DNA of 64,000 nucleotides from Microbulbifer agarilyticus S89 (GCF_000220505.1 NZ_AFPJ01000020.1:29177-93176), one strand, 5' to 3'. Positions 27,688-37,593 are shown, numbered from the stretch's first letter. A program made the numbers and translations. The notes: a model not told the origin generated them from the letters alone.

Positions 27688-30063
27688 TTAGTCCTCTTTC
27701 AGCTCTTCCTGCCAGTCTTTCATCAGGTTGCGCGCTTTCTCGTCTTTGAACAGCTCGAGGCGCGACTTGATGATACGGCGTGGGTAGTGGTTGTTTTCCA
27801 CATCCACGTCCGCAGTCTCCCAGTGCGGGTCAACCACAACCGACTTCAACAGCTTGTCTTTGCCACGCACCAGCATCTTGGACGTCTTGGCCGCATTGCG
27901 GGTCCAGATTTCCGCCGGGATGCGCAGCTCCTCGGAAGAACCATCGGTATAGTCCAGCTGCAGAATAATCGGCATTACCAACCCGCCGATATTGCTGAAG
28001 TCCAGCACGTACACATTGCTCTCGACTTTCAGCAGATCACGCTCCCAGTCTTCCAGACCCGCGAGCATACCGGTGTAACTGTTGCGGTCCGCATTAGACA
28101 CATCAAACTCATCGTGCTCATTGTAGAAGTCCGCCAGCTCCGGCTTACCGTCGACAATGCGCGTCATCTTGTTCGCGCGGTTCTTCTGCTGGGTGACCGA
28201 CTCAGGTTCTTCCTCGAAACGCTCACGCTTCCACGGGCCTTCCACGTCCGGGTTTTTAGTACCCACGGTGTAATGTTTCACTGCATCGATACTGATATCC
28301 ACATTGTCGGTGGTGTAGAACCAACCGCGCCAGAACCAATCCAGATCCATACCGGAAGCGTCTTCCATAGTGCGGAAGAAATCTGCCGGCATCGGGCGCT
28401 TGAACTTCCAGCGCTGGGAGTACTCGCGGAACGCAAAATCGAACAGCTCGCGGCCCATCACGGTCTCACGCAGGATATTCAGCGCAGTCGCCGGCTTACC
28501 GTATGCATTGTTACCAAACTGCAGAATAGATTCTGAGTTGGTCATGATAGGCACCTGGTTCTCGCTCTTCATGTACTCAATGATCTTGCGCGCGTCGCCA
28601 CGGCGAGACGGGTACTTCTCTTCCCACTCCTGCTCCGCCAGGAACTGCACGTAGGTGTTGAGGCCTTCGTCCATCCAGGTCCACTGACGCTCATCGGAGT
28701 TCACGATCATCGGATAGTAGTTGTGACCTACCTCGTGGATGATCACCGAGATCAGACCGTACTTGGTGCGACGGGAATAGGTGCGCTTGCTGCGATCTTC
28801 CTCATCGATCTCCGGACGCGGGCCGTTGAAGGTGATCATCGGGTACTCCATACCACCCACCGGGCCATTTACCGAAATGGAGGTCGGGTAGGGATAATCG
28901 AAGCTGTAGCGGTTAAACACTTCCATGGTGTGGATGATGGCTTCGGTGGAGTACTTGTCCCACAGCGGCGTACCCTCTTCCGGGTAGTAGGACATCGCCA
29001 TGGTGTCGGTGCCGCCCTTCTTGTAGCCCTGCGCATCCCACAGGAACTTACGCGAGGAAGCCCAGGCAAAGTCACGCACGTTCTCCGCTTCAAACACCCA
29101 GGTCTTGCGGGCCGTTGCGCGGTCTTTCTCGTTTTCCAGGGCTTCGTCCTTGGTCACGATCATGACCGGCTTGTTCGCGGTCTCGGCCTTCTTCAGGCGC
29201 GCACGCTGCTCGCGGGTCAGTACGTCTTCTGGGTTCTGCAGCACACCGGTGGAGGCAACAATGTGGTCCGCCGGCACTTCGATGGCCACGCGGTAATCGC
29301 CAAATTCCAGGGCAAACTCACCACGGCCCAGGAACTGCTTGTTCTGCCAGCCGCTCACGTCGTTGTACGCCGCCATGCGCGGGAACCACTGCGCGATCTC
29401 GTACAGGTAGTTACCGTCGCGCTCGAAGTATTCGTAACCGGAACGGCCACCCAGCGCCTTCTGCTCGATGATGTTGTATTCCCAGCCGATCTGGAAGGTC
29501 ACGCTGTCGCCAGACTTCAGCGGCTGCGGCAGGTCGATACGCATATTGGTGTCGACGATGGTGTGGCGCAGGTCGCGACCACGGGCATCCGCCACCTTGG
29601 TGATGTCATAACCACCCTGGAAGTCTCTGGACACCACTTCGCGACGGAAACTGCGGAACGGAATGGTATCCGGGGCAATGGACTCAACGTCTACCGGCGC
29701 CGCCAGATTGCCGGAAGAGTTCGGCTTGAAACGGTTCTGGTCCAGCTGCACCCACAGGTAGCGCAGGGTATCCGGGGAATTGTTGGTGTAGGTGATGGTT
29801 TCAGACGCAGTGATGCGCTGCTTGTCATCATCCAGGGAAACCTTGATGTCGTAGTCCGCCTGCTGCTGCCAGTAGGCGTGGCCTGGCGCACCGGAAGCGG
29901 CGCGGTAGATATTCGGGGTAGGTAGCAACTCTTCCAGCTGGCGGAACTTGTCCCCGGTGACGTTCAGCGGGTCGGCGGCAATGGCCGCGGAGGTTCCGGC
30001 AAATCCGAGCAGCACCGCGCCCAGGCGACGGCATAAGGTCTTAATGGTCATATTTGGCGCCAT
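27688..30063 (-). CDS. M1-family (gluzincin) metallopeptidase, secreted
   Basis: The 791-residue protein has a signal peptide (cleavage near AIAA-DPL) and the thermolysin-like zinc site HEVGH (His443, Glu444, His447). The third ligand Glu466 lies 18 residues on, in WMDEGLNTY. The GGMEYP block at 403-408 replaces the GxMEN exopeptidase motif. M1 enzymes remove N-terminal residues from peptides. The altered substrate motif and the long N- and C-terminal beta regions suggest a specialised periplasmic member. The start is ATG 30063; a second ATG at 30051 is also possible. The gene is followed by the long inverted repeat and then by DUF6702. Confidence 0.9.
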   Translation of the reverse strand: MAPNMTIKTLCRRLGAVLLGFAGTSAAIAADPLNVTGDKFRQLEELLPTPNIYRAASGAPGHAYWQQQADYDIKVSLDDDKQRITASETITYTNNSPDTLRYLWVQLDQNRFKPNSSGNLAAPVDVESIAPDTIPFRSFRREVVSRDFQGGYDITKVADARGRDLRHTIVDTNMRIDLPQPLKSGDSVTFQIGWEYNIIEQKALGGRSGYEYFERDGNYLYEIAQWFPRMAAYNDVSGWQNKQFLGRGEFALEFGDYRVAIEVPADHIVASTGVLQNPEDVLTREQRARLKKAETANKPVMIVTKDEALENEKDRATARKTWVFEAENVRDFAWASSRKFLWDAQGYKKGGTDTMAMSYYPEEGTPLWDKYSTEAIIHTMEVFNRYSFDYPYPTSISVNGPVGGMEYPMITFNGPRPEIDEEDRSKRTYSRRTKYGLISVIIHEVGHNYYPMIVNSDERQWTWMDEGLNTYVQFLAEQEWEEKYPSRRGDARKIIEYMKSENQVPIMTNSESILQFGNNAYGKPATALNILRETVMGRELFDFAFREYSQRWKFKRPMPADFFRTMEDASGMDLDWFWRGWFYTTDNVDISIDAVKHYTVGTKNPDVEGPWKRERFEEEPESVTQQKNRANKMTRIVDGKPELADFYNEHDEFDVSNADRNSYTGMLAGLEDWERDLLKVESNVYVLDFSNIGGLVMPIILQLDYTDGSSEELRIPAEIWTRNAAKTSKMLVRGKDKLLKSVVVDPHWETADVDVENNHYPRRIIKSRLELFKDEKARNLMKDWQEELKED

Positions 30064-30258
30064 TTCTCACACACTGGATAAATAGCGCGCCATTCTAGCA
30101 GTACTAATGTGACTGGCGATTCCGCTCCCGCAACACCGTCTCAGCAACTCTTCAACTCACCGCAAAGTGGATCAACCAACAGCCGGAAGCCTACAGCACT
30201 TGGGATTACCGCCTCCCCAGCCTATCAATGACCGGATAAAGGCAATTTGGGGAGCGCC

Positions 30259-30702
30259 ATGCTGTTTGCCACTGAATCGTTCCAGAAAGGACAGTCCCAC
30301 AGAAAGCGTCACTTTTTCGGCGCAACGTTGCTCGCCGCCGCCCTCTCGCTAAGCGCCGGTGCTTCCGCTCAACAACCGGGCCCCTTCTCCGCCCAGGACT
30401 TCCAGTTCTCCGGCCCAAAAACCAATCCGCAGATTCCCCCACAATTGTACGGGCCCGATCTCGACGGACACACACCGTCCGAGATTGACCTGAGTGCCGG
30501 CGCGGTGCGCGCACGCTTGCAGCAATTGGGTTTTCACTCTTTCGCCAGCCTGTACTTTCGCAATGGCTACTGGAATGTGGTCGCCTACCACGGCAACAAA
30601 AAGCGCCAGCTCTTGGTCCACCCGACCAGTGGTGCCATCCGCTCGGACAAGCCGTACTGCGGCAATCGCTGCAACCGCTACCAGCGCCACGAAGTGTTCT
30701 GA
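30259..30702 (+). CDS. Small secreted PepSY-like protein
   Basis: The 147-residue product has a signal peptide ending near ASA-QQPG and a Pro-rich stretch. It ends with a PepSY-like unit: helix GAVRARLQQLGFHSF, strands YWNVVAYHGNKKRQLLVHP, turn TSGAI. Two Cys in YCGNRCNRY near the C-terminus could form a disulfide. GGGGAG (30249-30254) just upstream supports ATG 30259 rather than the in-frame TTG. It is monocistronic and divergent from the M1 peptidase gene. A peptidase-modulating role is possible by family analogy only. Confidence 0.65.
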   Translation: MLFATESFQKGQSHRKRHFFGATLLAAALSLSAGASAQQPGPFSAQDFQFSGPKTNPQIPPQLYGPDLDGHTPSEIDLSAGAVRARLQQLGFHSFASLYFRNGYWNVVAYHGNKKRQLLVHPTSGAIRSDKPYCGNRCNRYQRHEVF

Positions 30703-30850
30703 AAGGGCCAAGAAAAGGACAGGAAAAGGACGGGAAAAGGGCAGCGATGTGATTGGGAGGTGTGGAACCCCAGCACCACGCGATGTGGTACCGGGGCCGT
30801 TTGAAAAGGGAATCTTAAGAACTATTGAGAGAAGCGCTGGAGGCGCACTA

Positions 30851-32293
30851 TCAGGGCAACTTTCTGCCTGTACTCATTTCCGCCTGCGCAACATCATCAA
30901 TCTCATCATTCTGCTTGGCCTCCTCGATCGGCGCGCGGCGCAGAATCAAGAATCCTGAAATACCCGCGATCAGGGACGCAAGCAGGACCCCCGCCTTGGC
31001 TTGAATCAGCATTTCGCTCTGCCCGGCAAAGGCCAGCTCTGAGATAAAGATCGACATGGTAAAGCCGATACCGCCCAGCAGCGCCACACCAATGATGTGG
31101 TGGAAGGTCGAGTGCTTGGGTAGTTCACCCCAGCCCAGTCTCCAGCCGAGCCAGGTCGCACCGACAATACCGATCAGCTTGCCGAACACCAAGCCACAGA
31201 TTACACCGATGGTCAGCGGGTTCAGCACGGCCTCGGCACTGGTGAAACTGTCCACCGGAATGCCTGCATTGGCCAGTGCAAAAATTGGTACCACGATAAA
31301 CGCCACCGGGATGTGCAGGCGCGTCTCCATGCGTTGCAGCGGGGACTGCACCATGTGCACGCCGTTATCCAGCGCGGAAACCCGCGCCCGTAGCGCGTCG
31401 TTGGCAATAATCTTGTCACCCGGGCGGAAGCAGCGGTCGAAGCTGCGAATGATGTCTTTCACAAAAGCACTGAACGCCACCGGGTCGTACTTGGGGCGTG
31501 CCGGAATCGCCATGGCAGTAATCACCCCCGCCAGCGTGGCGTGTACCCCGGTGATATGCAGGTCGTACCACAGCAGGATACCCACAAAGATGTAGGCGGC
31601 AGAATGACGGACCCCGGCCAAATTCAACAACCACAGAATGGCGGTCAGCAAGAAGGCACCCATCAGCGCGATCATATTCACGCTCTCGGTGTACCAGATG
31701 GCAATCACCAGAATGGCACCCAGGTCATCCACAATCGCCAGCGCCACCAGGAAGGTGACCACCGCGCGCGGCACCCGATTACCCAGGATGGCAATACACC
31801 CAACCGCGAAGGCAATATCGGTCGCCATTGGAATACCCCAACCGCGCTCCGTCGGCAGCCCCACATTGAACATGGCGAAGATCAGGGCTGGTACCACCAT
31901 GCCGCCAATAGCGGCCATCACCGGCAGTACCGCATGCTTCATTTCGGAGAGTTCGCCGACCAGGAACTCACGCTTGAGTTCAAGCCCCACTAACAGGAAG
32001 AAGATCGCCATCAGGCCATCATTGATCCAGTGGTGGAAGCTCATCGACAGAGACCAGTCACCGAAGTTGTAGCTGACCGGCAGGTGCAACAGGTGCTCAT
32101 ACCCCCCCTGCCAGGCGGAGTTGGCGATCAGCAATGCAACCACGGCACAGATCATCAGCAGCACACCACTGCTGCTCTGGCGGTGAATAAATTCATCGAA
32201 CGGCGTCATCAGGCGGCCCAGGGCATTTTCCAGTGGCGCCTCAAATACCTTGCCTTTACGCACTCTGAATTTACTCAGAACCTTATTTGCCAT
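30851..32293 (-). CDS. nhaA: Na+/H+ antiporter NhaA
   Basis: This 480-residue integral membrane protein follows the NhaA family through its 12-helix pattern. The ion-site aspartates are present: Asp159 in PMATDIAFAVG and Asp189/Asp190 in ALAIVDDLGAIL, equal to E. coli Asp133, Asp163 and Asp164. The FLLVGLELKREF and FTMSIFISELAF blocks are also there. NhaA exports Na+ or Li+ in exchange for two protons, suiting a marine host. It is about 90 residues longer than the E. coli protein, with an N-terminal cytoplasmic extension and extra residues in a central loop (about 260-310). It is monocistronic. Confidence 0.95.
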   Translation of the reverse strand: MANKVLSKFRVRKGKVFEAPLENALGRLMTPFDEFIHRQSSSGVLLMICAVVALLIANSAWQGGYEHLLHLPVSYNFGDWSLSMSFHHWINDGLMAIFFLLVGLELKREFLVGELSEMKHAVLPVMAAIGGMVVPALIFAMFNVGLPTERGWGIPMATDIAFAVGCIAILGNRVPRAVVTFLVALAIVDDLGAILVIAIWYTESVNMIALMGAFLLTAILWLLNLAGVRHSAAYIFVGILLWYDLHITGVHATLAGVITAMAIPARPKYDPVAFSAFVKDIIRSFDRCFRPGDKIIANDALRARVSALDNGVHMVQSPLQRMETRLHIPVAFIVVPIFALANAGIPVDSFTSAEAVLNPLTIGVICGLVFGKLIGIVGATWLGWRLGWGELPKHSTFHHIIGVALLGGIGFTMSIFISELAFAGQSEMLIQAKAGVLLASLIAGISGFLILRRAPIEEAKQNDEIDDVAQAEMSTGRKLP

Positions 32294-32475
32294 CTAACAA
32301 CAACTCCTATCATTCAGATCTGCTATGTAACCGCTGTGCAAAGTTACGTGAATTGTCTGCTTATTTTCCGATCTACCGGGCGGTTACCTGCTGTTCACGT
32401 CTTCCGTACCCGGGAGACTGAGGTTAGCATGGCAGCGATTTAATCTTCCACCGTTTCTGAACTATAGTGCCTTTC

Positions 32476-33240
32476 ATGACCCGCCTCGACCTGCTGCTGG
32501 TACAGCAACATCTCGCCAGTTCCCGCACCCATGCCCGCAAGCTCATCGACGCCGGGCAGGTTCAGATATCCGATGCCACCGGCAGCCAGTGGCGCACCGC
32601 CACTAAGGCCAGCCAGAGCCTGAGCGAAGATACCCAGCTACGCGTGGAAGCGCTACCGGAAGACCAGTACGTTTCCCGCGCCGGTATCAAGCTGGCGGGT
32701 ATTCTCGACCACACCGGGCTTAACCCTGCCGGCTGGCGGGCCTTGGATGTGGGCTGCTCCACCGGCGGGTTCAGCGATTGTCTGCTGCAACGCGGCGCAG
32801 AACTGGTGGTGGGTGTGGATGTGGGGCGCGACCAGCTGGCCCCCGCATTGCGCGAAAATCCTCGTATGCACCTGTTCGAGGGAATCAACGCACGGGATCT
32901 CACTGCCGAGCAGATCTCTCCGTGGGGGGAACATGGCTTCGACGCCATCGTGATGGATGTGTCGTTTATTTCCCAGTCGCTTATCTTGCCCCAGCTACCG
33001 CCCCTAATGCAGCCGCAAGGACACCTGCTGAGCCTGGTGAAACCCCAGTTTGAAGTTGGCCCAGAGGGGATCGGCAAAGGCGGACTGGTGAAGGACCCCA
33101 GCCTCTACGAAGGCGTACAGGCCAAGATCTGCGCCTTGTGTGAAGCCTTGGGCCTGAGCGTACGAGACTATATTGAAAGCCCAATCAAGGGCGGGGACGG
33201 CAACCGCGAATTTCTGCTGTGGGCAACCAACGGCAGTTAG
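32476..33240 (+). CDS. tlyA: TlyA-family rRNA 2'-O-methyltransferase / hemolysin A-like
   Basis: The 254-residue protein has an N-terminal S4 RNA-binding domain (about 1-60; RLDLLLVQQHLASSRTHARK). A Rossmann-fold FtsJ-like methyltransferase domain follows, with SAM motif LDVGCSTGGFSDCLL, a VMDVSFISQSLILP block and LVKPQFEVG. TlyA of mycobacteria methylates 16S and 23S rRNA cytidines; homologues elsewhere are often called hemolysin A. The start is ATG 32476; a GTG three codons upstream is less likely. There is no clear ribosome site. The conserved C-terminal KGGDGNREFLLW supports a complete protein. Confidence 0.88.
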   Translation: MTRLDLLLVQQHLASSRTHARKLIDAGQVQISDATGSQWRTATKASQSLSEDTQLRVEALPEDQYVSRAGIKLAGILDHTGLNPAGWRALDVGCSTGGFSDCLLQRGAELVVGVDVGRDQLAPALRENPRMHLFEGINARDLTAEQISPWGEHGFDAIVMDVSFISQSLILPQLPPLMQPQGHLLSLVKPQFEVGPEGIGKGGLVKDPSLYEGVQAKICALCEALGLSVRDYIESPIKGGDGNREFLLWATNGS

Positions 33241-33304
33241 GCACACAACACCAGGCCAGAACTCACGCCAGAGCACCAGCCTGGAAACCCGAACCTCAGA
33301 ATGT

Positions 33305-33649
33305 TTACTCTGCGTCCAGCTGCTTGTCGGTGCGTGCCGCCATAATAAAGTCGTTCTTGTGCAAACCGCCGGCCTCATGGCTCCACCAGGTAACGGTAAC
33401 CTTGCCCCACTCGGTCAGCAGTGCCGGGTGGTGGCCCACCTCTTCGGCGATCTCACCCACGCGATTGGTAAACGCCAACGCCTGTTTAAAGTTGCGGAAC
33501 TTAAACACGCGCTCCAGTTGCATCACACCGTCGCGGGTCATCGGGGTCCAGTCCGGAATTTCGCGGATCAGCGTCGCGAGTTCTTCATCGGATACCAGTG
33601 GCGCGTCTGCACGACAGGCCTCGCAGGCTTGGGCTGCCAGCTCAGTCAT
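33305..33649 (-). CDS. phhB: 4a-hydroxytetrahydrobiopterin dehydratase
   Basis: The 114-residue protein matches Phh[15 protein letters not shown] precedes the active-site block [21 protein letters not shown], which holds the catalytic His pair, and [10 protein letters not shown] closes the fold. The enzyme recycles the pterin cofactor of aromatic amino acid hydroxylases. No phenylalanine hydroxylase gene is adjacent. GAGGAG six bases before ATG 33649 fixes the start; the longer open frame is not used. It converges on the tlyA-like gene. Confidence 0.93.
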   Translation of the reverse strand: MTELAAQACEACRADAPLVSDEELATLIREIPDWTPMTRDGVMQLERVFKFRNFKQALAFTNRVGEIAEEVGHHPALLTEWGKVTVTWWSHEAGGLHKNDFIMAARTDKQLDAE

Positions 33650-33854
33650 ATCTGACTCCTCTATGCACAGTTCATTATTCGTGAGGGTAGAATCGTGGCA
33701 CGTGACCACAAATTCAGAATTTGACACTGTAGTCGCCTCAGGAAGCGGAAACAAGATAAGCTCGGTTACACGAAATTGTGTAGGGGTAAAATCCTGCTAA
33801 CAAGACGACTGTGCTAGTTTTTCAACAGATTCGGTCAAAAGTTCGAGCAACTTT

Positions 33855-35723
33855 ATGAAACAAGTGACTGCGATACTGCTCCTCGCCAGCATACTCTGCG
33901 CCTGTGGACCGAAAGATGCGCCAAGCGAGAAATCCAACGCCAACGCCCCAGAGACGCTCGTCGACCAGAGCGTCGCCGAATCGCCCGCCGAAGAAGAAAA
34001 ACCCAGCCGACGCGCGACCGTCAATGAAGAAACCTTTGAGCGCCTGAGCGCCCAGATGATCGAGCGCATGTGGCAGCTGTTCCCTACCTGGGCAATCAGC
34101 AACGGCTACTACAAGGTCGCCAGTGAGCTGCAAGTACCCGACAACCACTATCGTCGGGCGGTGCTGAGCTTTGCGCGGAATTACCTCAACCAATTTTCCG
34201 GCTTCGACCCACAGACCCTGAGCGTCGGAGCGCGCACCGATCTTGCACTGATCACCAATTTTCTCAACCAGACCATCTGGAAGCTCACCGAGTTCAAACC
34301 CCATGAGTGGAACCCCGCTGATTACAATGTCTCACACGGTTTCGCGCTGATCCTGAATACCGACTACGCACCGCTGGACGAGCGCCTGCGCACCTTCAGC
34401 GAACGCCTCACCAAGGTGCCGGCCTACTACGCCGCGGCAGAAAAGACCCTGAAGAATCCCGCCGCTCCGCAGCTGATGTTGGGCATCCAGCAAAACGAGG
34501 GTGCCAAGTCTGTGTTTGGCGAGTCGCTGGAAAGCCAGGTCGAAGACAGCGGACTTTCTCCTCGGGAACAGGAACAGTTTTTGGCGCGTTTAAAAGACGC
34601 ACGCACAGCAATCGATGAGTACGTGGTATTTCTGCAAACACTGCATTCCAAAATGGCGAACGCAGACAGCTTCCGCGACTTCCGTATTGGCGAAGAACAA
34701 TACGAAAAAAAGTTTGGCTATGACATCCAAATAAGCATGAGCGGCAAGTCCCTATATGGACGTGCGCTGCGTGAAAAAGATCGCCTGCATCTGAAAATGG
34801 ATGAACTGGCGGATAAACTGTGGCCAAAGTACTTTCCCGATGAAAAACGCCCGCAGGATATTCTGGAAAAAATCCACAAGGTGCTGGAGAAGCTTTCCCT
34901 GAATCACGCCACCAAGGAAACCTTCAAGGCAGAGGTTGAAAAACAGATCCCAGAGCTGGTCGCTTTCGTGAAGGAAAAAGACCTGCTGTCATTGGATGAA
35001 GAAAAACCATTGGTTGTCCGTACCACCCCGCCCTACATGCGCGGCTTCGCCATTGCCTCAATCAACGCGCCTGGTCCCTACGATAAGGAAGCCAACACCT
35101 ACTACAACGTGATGCCGGTTGCGGAACTCCCGGACGACCAGGCCGAAAGCTTTCTGCGTGAGTACAACACCTACTTGATGCAAATATTGAATATTCACGA
35201 AGCGATCCCCGGCCATTATACACAGCTCGTATATGCCAACCGCTCCCCGAGCCTGATAAAAAATATCCTTGGCAACGGCGCAATGATCGAAGGCTGGGCG
35301 GTGTACACCGAGCGCATGATGCTGGAGGCCGGCTACGGTGATTTCGAGCCCGAGCTCTGGATGATGTATTACAAGTGGAACCTGCGCACGGTCATCAATA
35401 CCCTCCTGGATTACTCCATTCAGGTAAAGGGGATGAGCGAGGCGGAGGCCATGGATATGATGATGAAGCAGGGCTTCCAGCAACAGGCCGAAGCGCAGGG
35501 GAAATGGCGTCGCGCAACCCTAAGCCAGGTACAGCTCACTAGCTATTTCGCGGGTTACATGGACATCATGGCGCTGCGGGATGAGATTAAGGGAAAGATG
35601 GGTGCGGCATTTGATTTAAAGCAGTTCCATGAGACCTTTTTGAGCTATGGCAATGCGCCGGTACCGGTTATCCGCGAGCTGATGCTGGCAAAGCTGGTCG
35701 AGGAACCGCTCGACAAATTGTAA
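33855..35723 (+). CDS. DUF885 lipoprotein, putative zinc peptidase (paralogue 1)
   Basis: The 622-residue protein starts with a lipoprotein signal (Cys17 in LCAC) and a charged linker. The DUF885 domain contains HEAIPGH at 448-454 and Glu479 in the downstream IEGWAVYTE block, an HExxxGH variant of a gluzincin zinc site. The function of DUF885 proteins is mostly unproven; they resemble M2/M3-like helical peptidases. Its lipid anchor places it in the periplasm or outer membrane. A second, shorter-diverged member lies at 47263. It has no obvious operon partners. Confidence 0.85.
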   Translation: MKQVTAILLLASILCACGPKDAPSEKSNANAPETLVDQSVAESPAEEEKPSRRATVNEETFERLSAQMIERMWQLFPTWAISNGYYKVASELQVPDNHYRRAVLSFARNYLNQFSGFDPQTLSVGARTDLALITNFLNQTIWKLTEFKPHEWNPADYNVSHGFALILNTDYAPLDERLRTFSERLTKVPAYYAAAEKTLKNPAAPQLMLGIQQNEGAKSVFGESLESQVEDSGLSPREQEQFLARLKDARTAIDEYVVFLQTLHSKMANADSFRDFRIGEEQYEKKFGYDIQISMSGKSLYGRALREKDRLHLKMDELADKLWPKYFPDEKRPQDILEKIHKVLEKLSLNHATKETFKAEVEKQIPELVAFVKEKDLLSLDEEKPLVVRTTPPYMRGFAIASINAPGPYDKEANTYYNVMPVAELPDDQAESFLREYNTYLMQILNIHEAIPGHYTQLVYANRSPSLIKNILGNGAMIEGWAVYTERMMLEAGYGDFEPELWMMYYKWNLRTVINTLLDYSIQVKGMSEAEAMDMMMKQGFQQQAEAQGKWRRATLSQVQLTSYFAGYMDIMALRDEIKGKMGAAFDLKQFHETFLSYGNAPVPVIRELMLAKLVEEPLDKL

Positions 35724-35750
35724 GCCGCAGCTGGTAACACGCGGGCGGCA

Positions 35751-36155
35751 TCAAGACCGCCAGGCATCCACCATCTGCGAGGTATCCTGATAGATGCGAA
35801 AGCGCACGATTCGTCCGTTTTCCACTTCAAGAATCTGGCAAGAGCGTATGTCAAAGTGCTGCGGGTGGCCGGCAAAATGGCCGCGTTCGCGACACTCCAC
35901 ATAGGCACCCTTCTCCGTCTCGGTATAAGAAAGCACTTCAAAAGACTCGACTCGGTTGATATCACCAACGATAGAGAAAAAGCGTTTCACCTCATCGAGA
36001 CCCCGGTAGATACCAAAATGTGGTACCTCATCCGACCCCACCAGTTCCCACACGATCGCCGGGTCCAGCAGTGCGTAGACCCCATCGAGATCGCCGGCTA
36101 GGAACGCGTCGTATAGCTGCCTGGCGACATCGCAGTTTCTACCCTGTGGCTGCAT
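35751..36155 (-). CDS. SnoaL-like (NTF2-fold) protein
   Basis: The 134-residue cytoplasmic protein has the SnoaL pattern. An N-terminal helix pair (ARQLYDAFLAGDLDGVYALLDPAIVWE) is followed by FGIYRGLDEVKRFF and antiparallel strands ending in GRIVRFRIYQDTSQ. Members include polyketide cyclases, isomerases and limonene-epoxide-like hydrolases. No specific activity can be assigned. It is downstream of chrA, in the same direction, separated by a possible terminator. Confidence 0.82.
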   Translation of the reverse strand: MQPQGRNCDVARQLYDAFLAGDLDGVYALLDPAIVWELVGSDEVPHFGIYRGLDEVKRFFSIVGDINRVESFEVLSYTETEKGAYVECRERGHFAGHPQHFDIRSCQILEVENGRIVRFRIYQDTSQMVDAWRS

Positions 36156-36169
36156 AACAGAAGCTCCGC

Positions 36170-36204
36170 AAAAATGACTGCCGGCGCAACTTTGCCAGCC
36201 GGCA
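36170..36204 (-). terminator. Possible intrinsic terminator of chrA
   Basis: A 7-bp stem TGCCGGC/GCCGGCA (36179-36204, 12-base loop) lies 27 bases past the chrA stop. On the minus strand a TTTTT tract follows five bases after the stem. Confidence 0.45.
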
Positions 36205-36230
36205 ATCCAATGTATAGAAGCCGGCGAGCA

Positions 36231-37433
36231 CTAAATCAAAACCAACACCACACTGGCGAGTACACACCACAATACAACCAGCAGCGGCGACACGCGCCAA
36301 ACTGCCAGCAGGGCCAAGCCGACCAGTGCAACAGCGAGATCTCTGGTGCCCTCAATACCGGAGGTGAAAATGGGGTTATACAGCGCCGCCCCCAGTAAGC
36401 CGACCACTGCCGCATTGACGCCAGCGATAACGCGCGCGGCTAACGAGTTGTGGGATACAGAACTCCAGAATGGCAACACGCCAACCACAAGAAGAAAGCC
36501 GGGTAAAAACATAAAAATCAGTGCCACTGCCGCCGTCAGCAAGGCACCCGACCCGGATGGAATCAGTGTCCCCAGGTAAGCAGAGAATGCGAACATTGGC
36601 CCCGGAATGGCCTGAGCCGCACCGTAACCGGCTAGAAACTGATCCGGGCTCACCCAGCCCTGTGTAACCACAGAATCCTCAAGTAGCGGCAAAACCACAT
36701 GTCCGCCACCGAACACCAAGGCACCAGCCCGATAAAACGCCTCCGCTACCGACAGCAGGTTCGGCGTTGTGCTGGTAAACAGTGGCAGCGTCAATAGCAA
36801 CGCCAGAAAGCCGATCAGTGCCATCGCACCGGTGCGATGGCCATACGAAACGGCGATTCCCGGGGTCGCGGTACTACTCCCCGCCTCCCGCAGGAGCAGC
36901 ACACCGGCAATGCCGCCAAGCAGTATCACCAATAGCTGCACATATGAGGATGAGAACACCAACAACACAGCTGCCGCAGCCACGGCAATTGCGCGCCGCC
37001 GGCTATCCGGACAAAGATTTTTAAACATGCTGAGCAGTGCATCGGCAACAACCGCACAGGCCACAAGCTTCAGCCCGTGCACGATGGCGACGCCAACAGG
37101 TCCAGACAGAAAAGAGGAAAGCCCCGCGAAGAGGATCAGCAAAAAGACGGAAGGCAGGGTAAAGGCGAGAAAAGCACACATGGCCCCGGGCAAACCGCCC
37201 TTGAGTAGCCCGATAGAAAAGCCGAGCTGGCTGCTTGCCGGCCCTGGTAGAAATTGGCTGATCGAAAGCAGCTGGGCAAACTGTGCCTCGTTAAGCCACG
37301 CCCTCTTCTCGACGAACTCCTTGCGAAAATATCCCAAATGGGCGATGGGACCGCCAAAAGAGGTGAGCCCCAGCCTCAGGAATACAGTGAAAATTTCAGA
37401 TGCACTGCGTCTACTCTCTTCGTTTCCAGCCAT
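36231..37433 (-). CDS. chrA: Chromate transporter, long-chain CHR type
   Basis: The 400-residue membrane protein has two homologous CHR domains. The first begins FLRLGLTSFGGPIAHLGYF; the second is marked by AEAFYRAGALVFGGGHVVLPLL. The FLPGPASSQLG and QAIPGPMFAFSAYLG blocks are the conserved PGP motifs. Long-chain ChrA exports chromate, driven by proton motive force. Many chromosomal copies may carry other oxyanions. No chrB regulator is adjacent. The start ATG 37433 is supported by the following MAGNEE sequence before the first helix. Confidence 0.9.
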   Translation of the reverse strand: MAGNEESRRSASEIFTVFLRLGLTSFGGPIAHLGYFRKEFVEKRAWLNEAQFAQLLSISQFLPGPASSQLGFSIGLLKGGLPGAMCAFLAFTLPSVFLLILFAGLSSFLSGPVGVAIVHGLKLVACAVVADALLSMFKNLCPDSRRRAIAVAAAAVLLVFSSSYVQLLVILLGGIAGVLLLREAGSSTATPGIAVSYGHRTGAMALIGFLALLLTLPLFTSTTPNLLSVAEAFYRAGALVFGGGHVVLPLLEDSVVTQGWVSPDQFLAGYGAAQAIPGPMFAFSAYLGTLIPSGSGALLTAAVALIFMFLPGFLLVVGVLPFWSSVSHNSLAARVIAGVNAAVVGLLGAALYNPIFTSGIEGTRDLAVALVGLALLAVWRVSPLLVVLWCVLASVVLVLI

Positions 37434-37539
37434 ATGCTCTGCTTAAGAAATGTATGTGGGCAGAAATGATATCGCCCCACGAACGCATTGTATCCATCCC
37501 GCGCAAACTGGCAGTGCCACCTCAGCCGCCCATTTATTT

Positions 37540-37573
37540 ACAGCTGCTATCTACAGCTGCTATCTACAGCTGC
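37540..37573. repeat. 13-bp direct tandem repeat, about 2.6 copies
   Basis: The unit ACAGCTGCTATCT is repeated twice plus a third partial copy in the short gap between the chrA start and the amidohydrolase stop. It contains the palindrome CAGCTG. No function is evident. Confidence 0.85.
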
Positions 37574-37593
37574 ATAAGTGCAACCGCATCAAG

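Noticed and set aside
28723-29925. 400-codon plus-strand open frame inside the M1 peptidase gene
   Set aside because: Antisense shadow of a well-supported zinc peptidase; no start signals and no recognisable domain.
37540-37573. Possible CRISPR-like array
   Set aside because: The unit is only 13 bp with no spacers, under three copies, and no cas genes are nearby.
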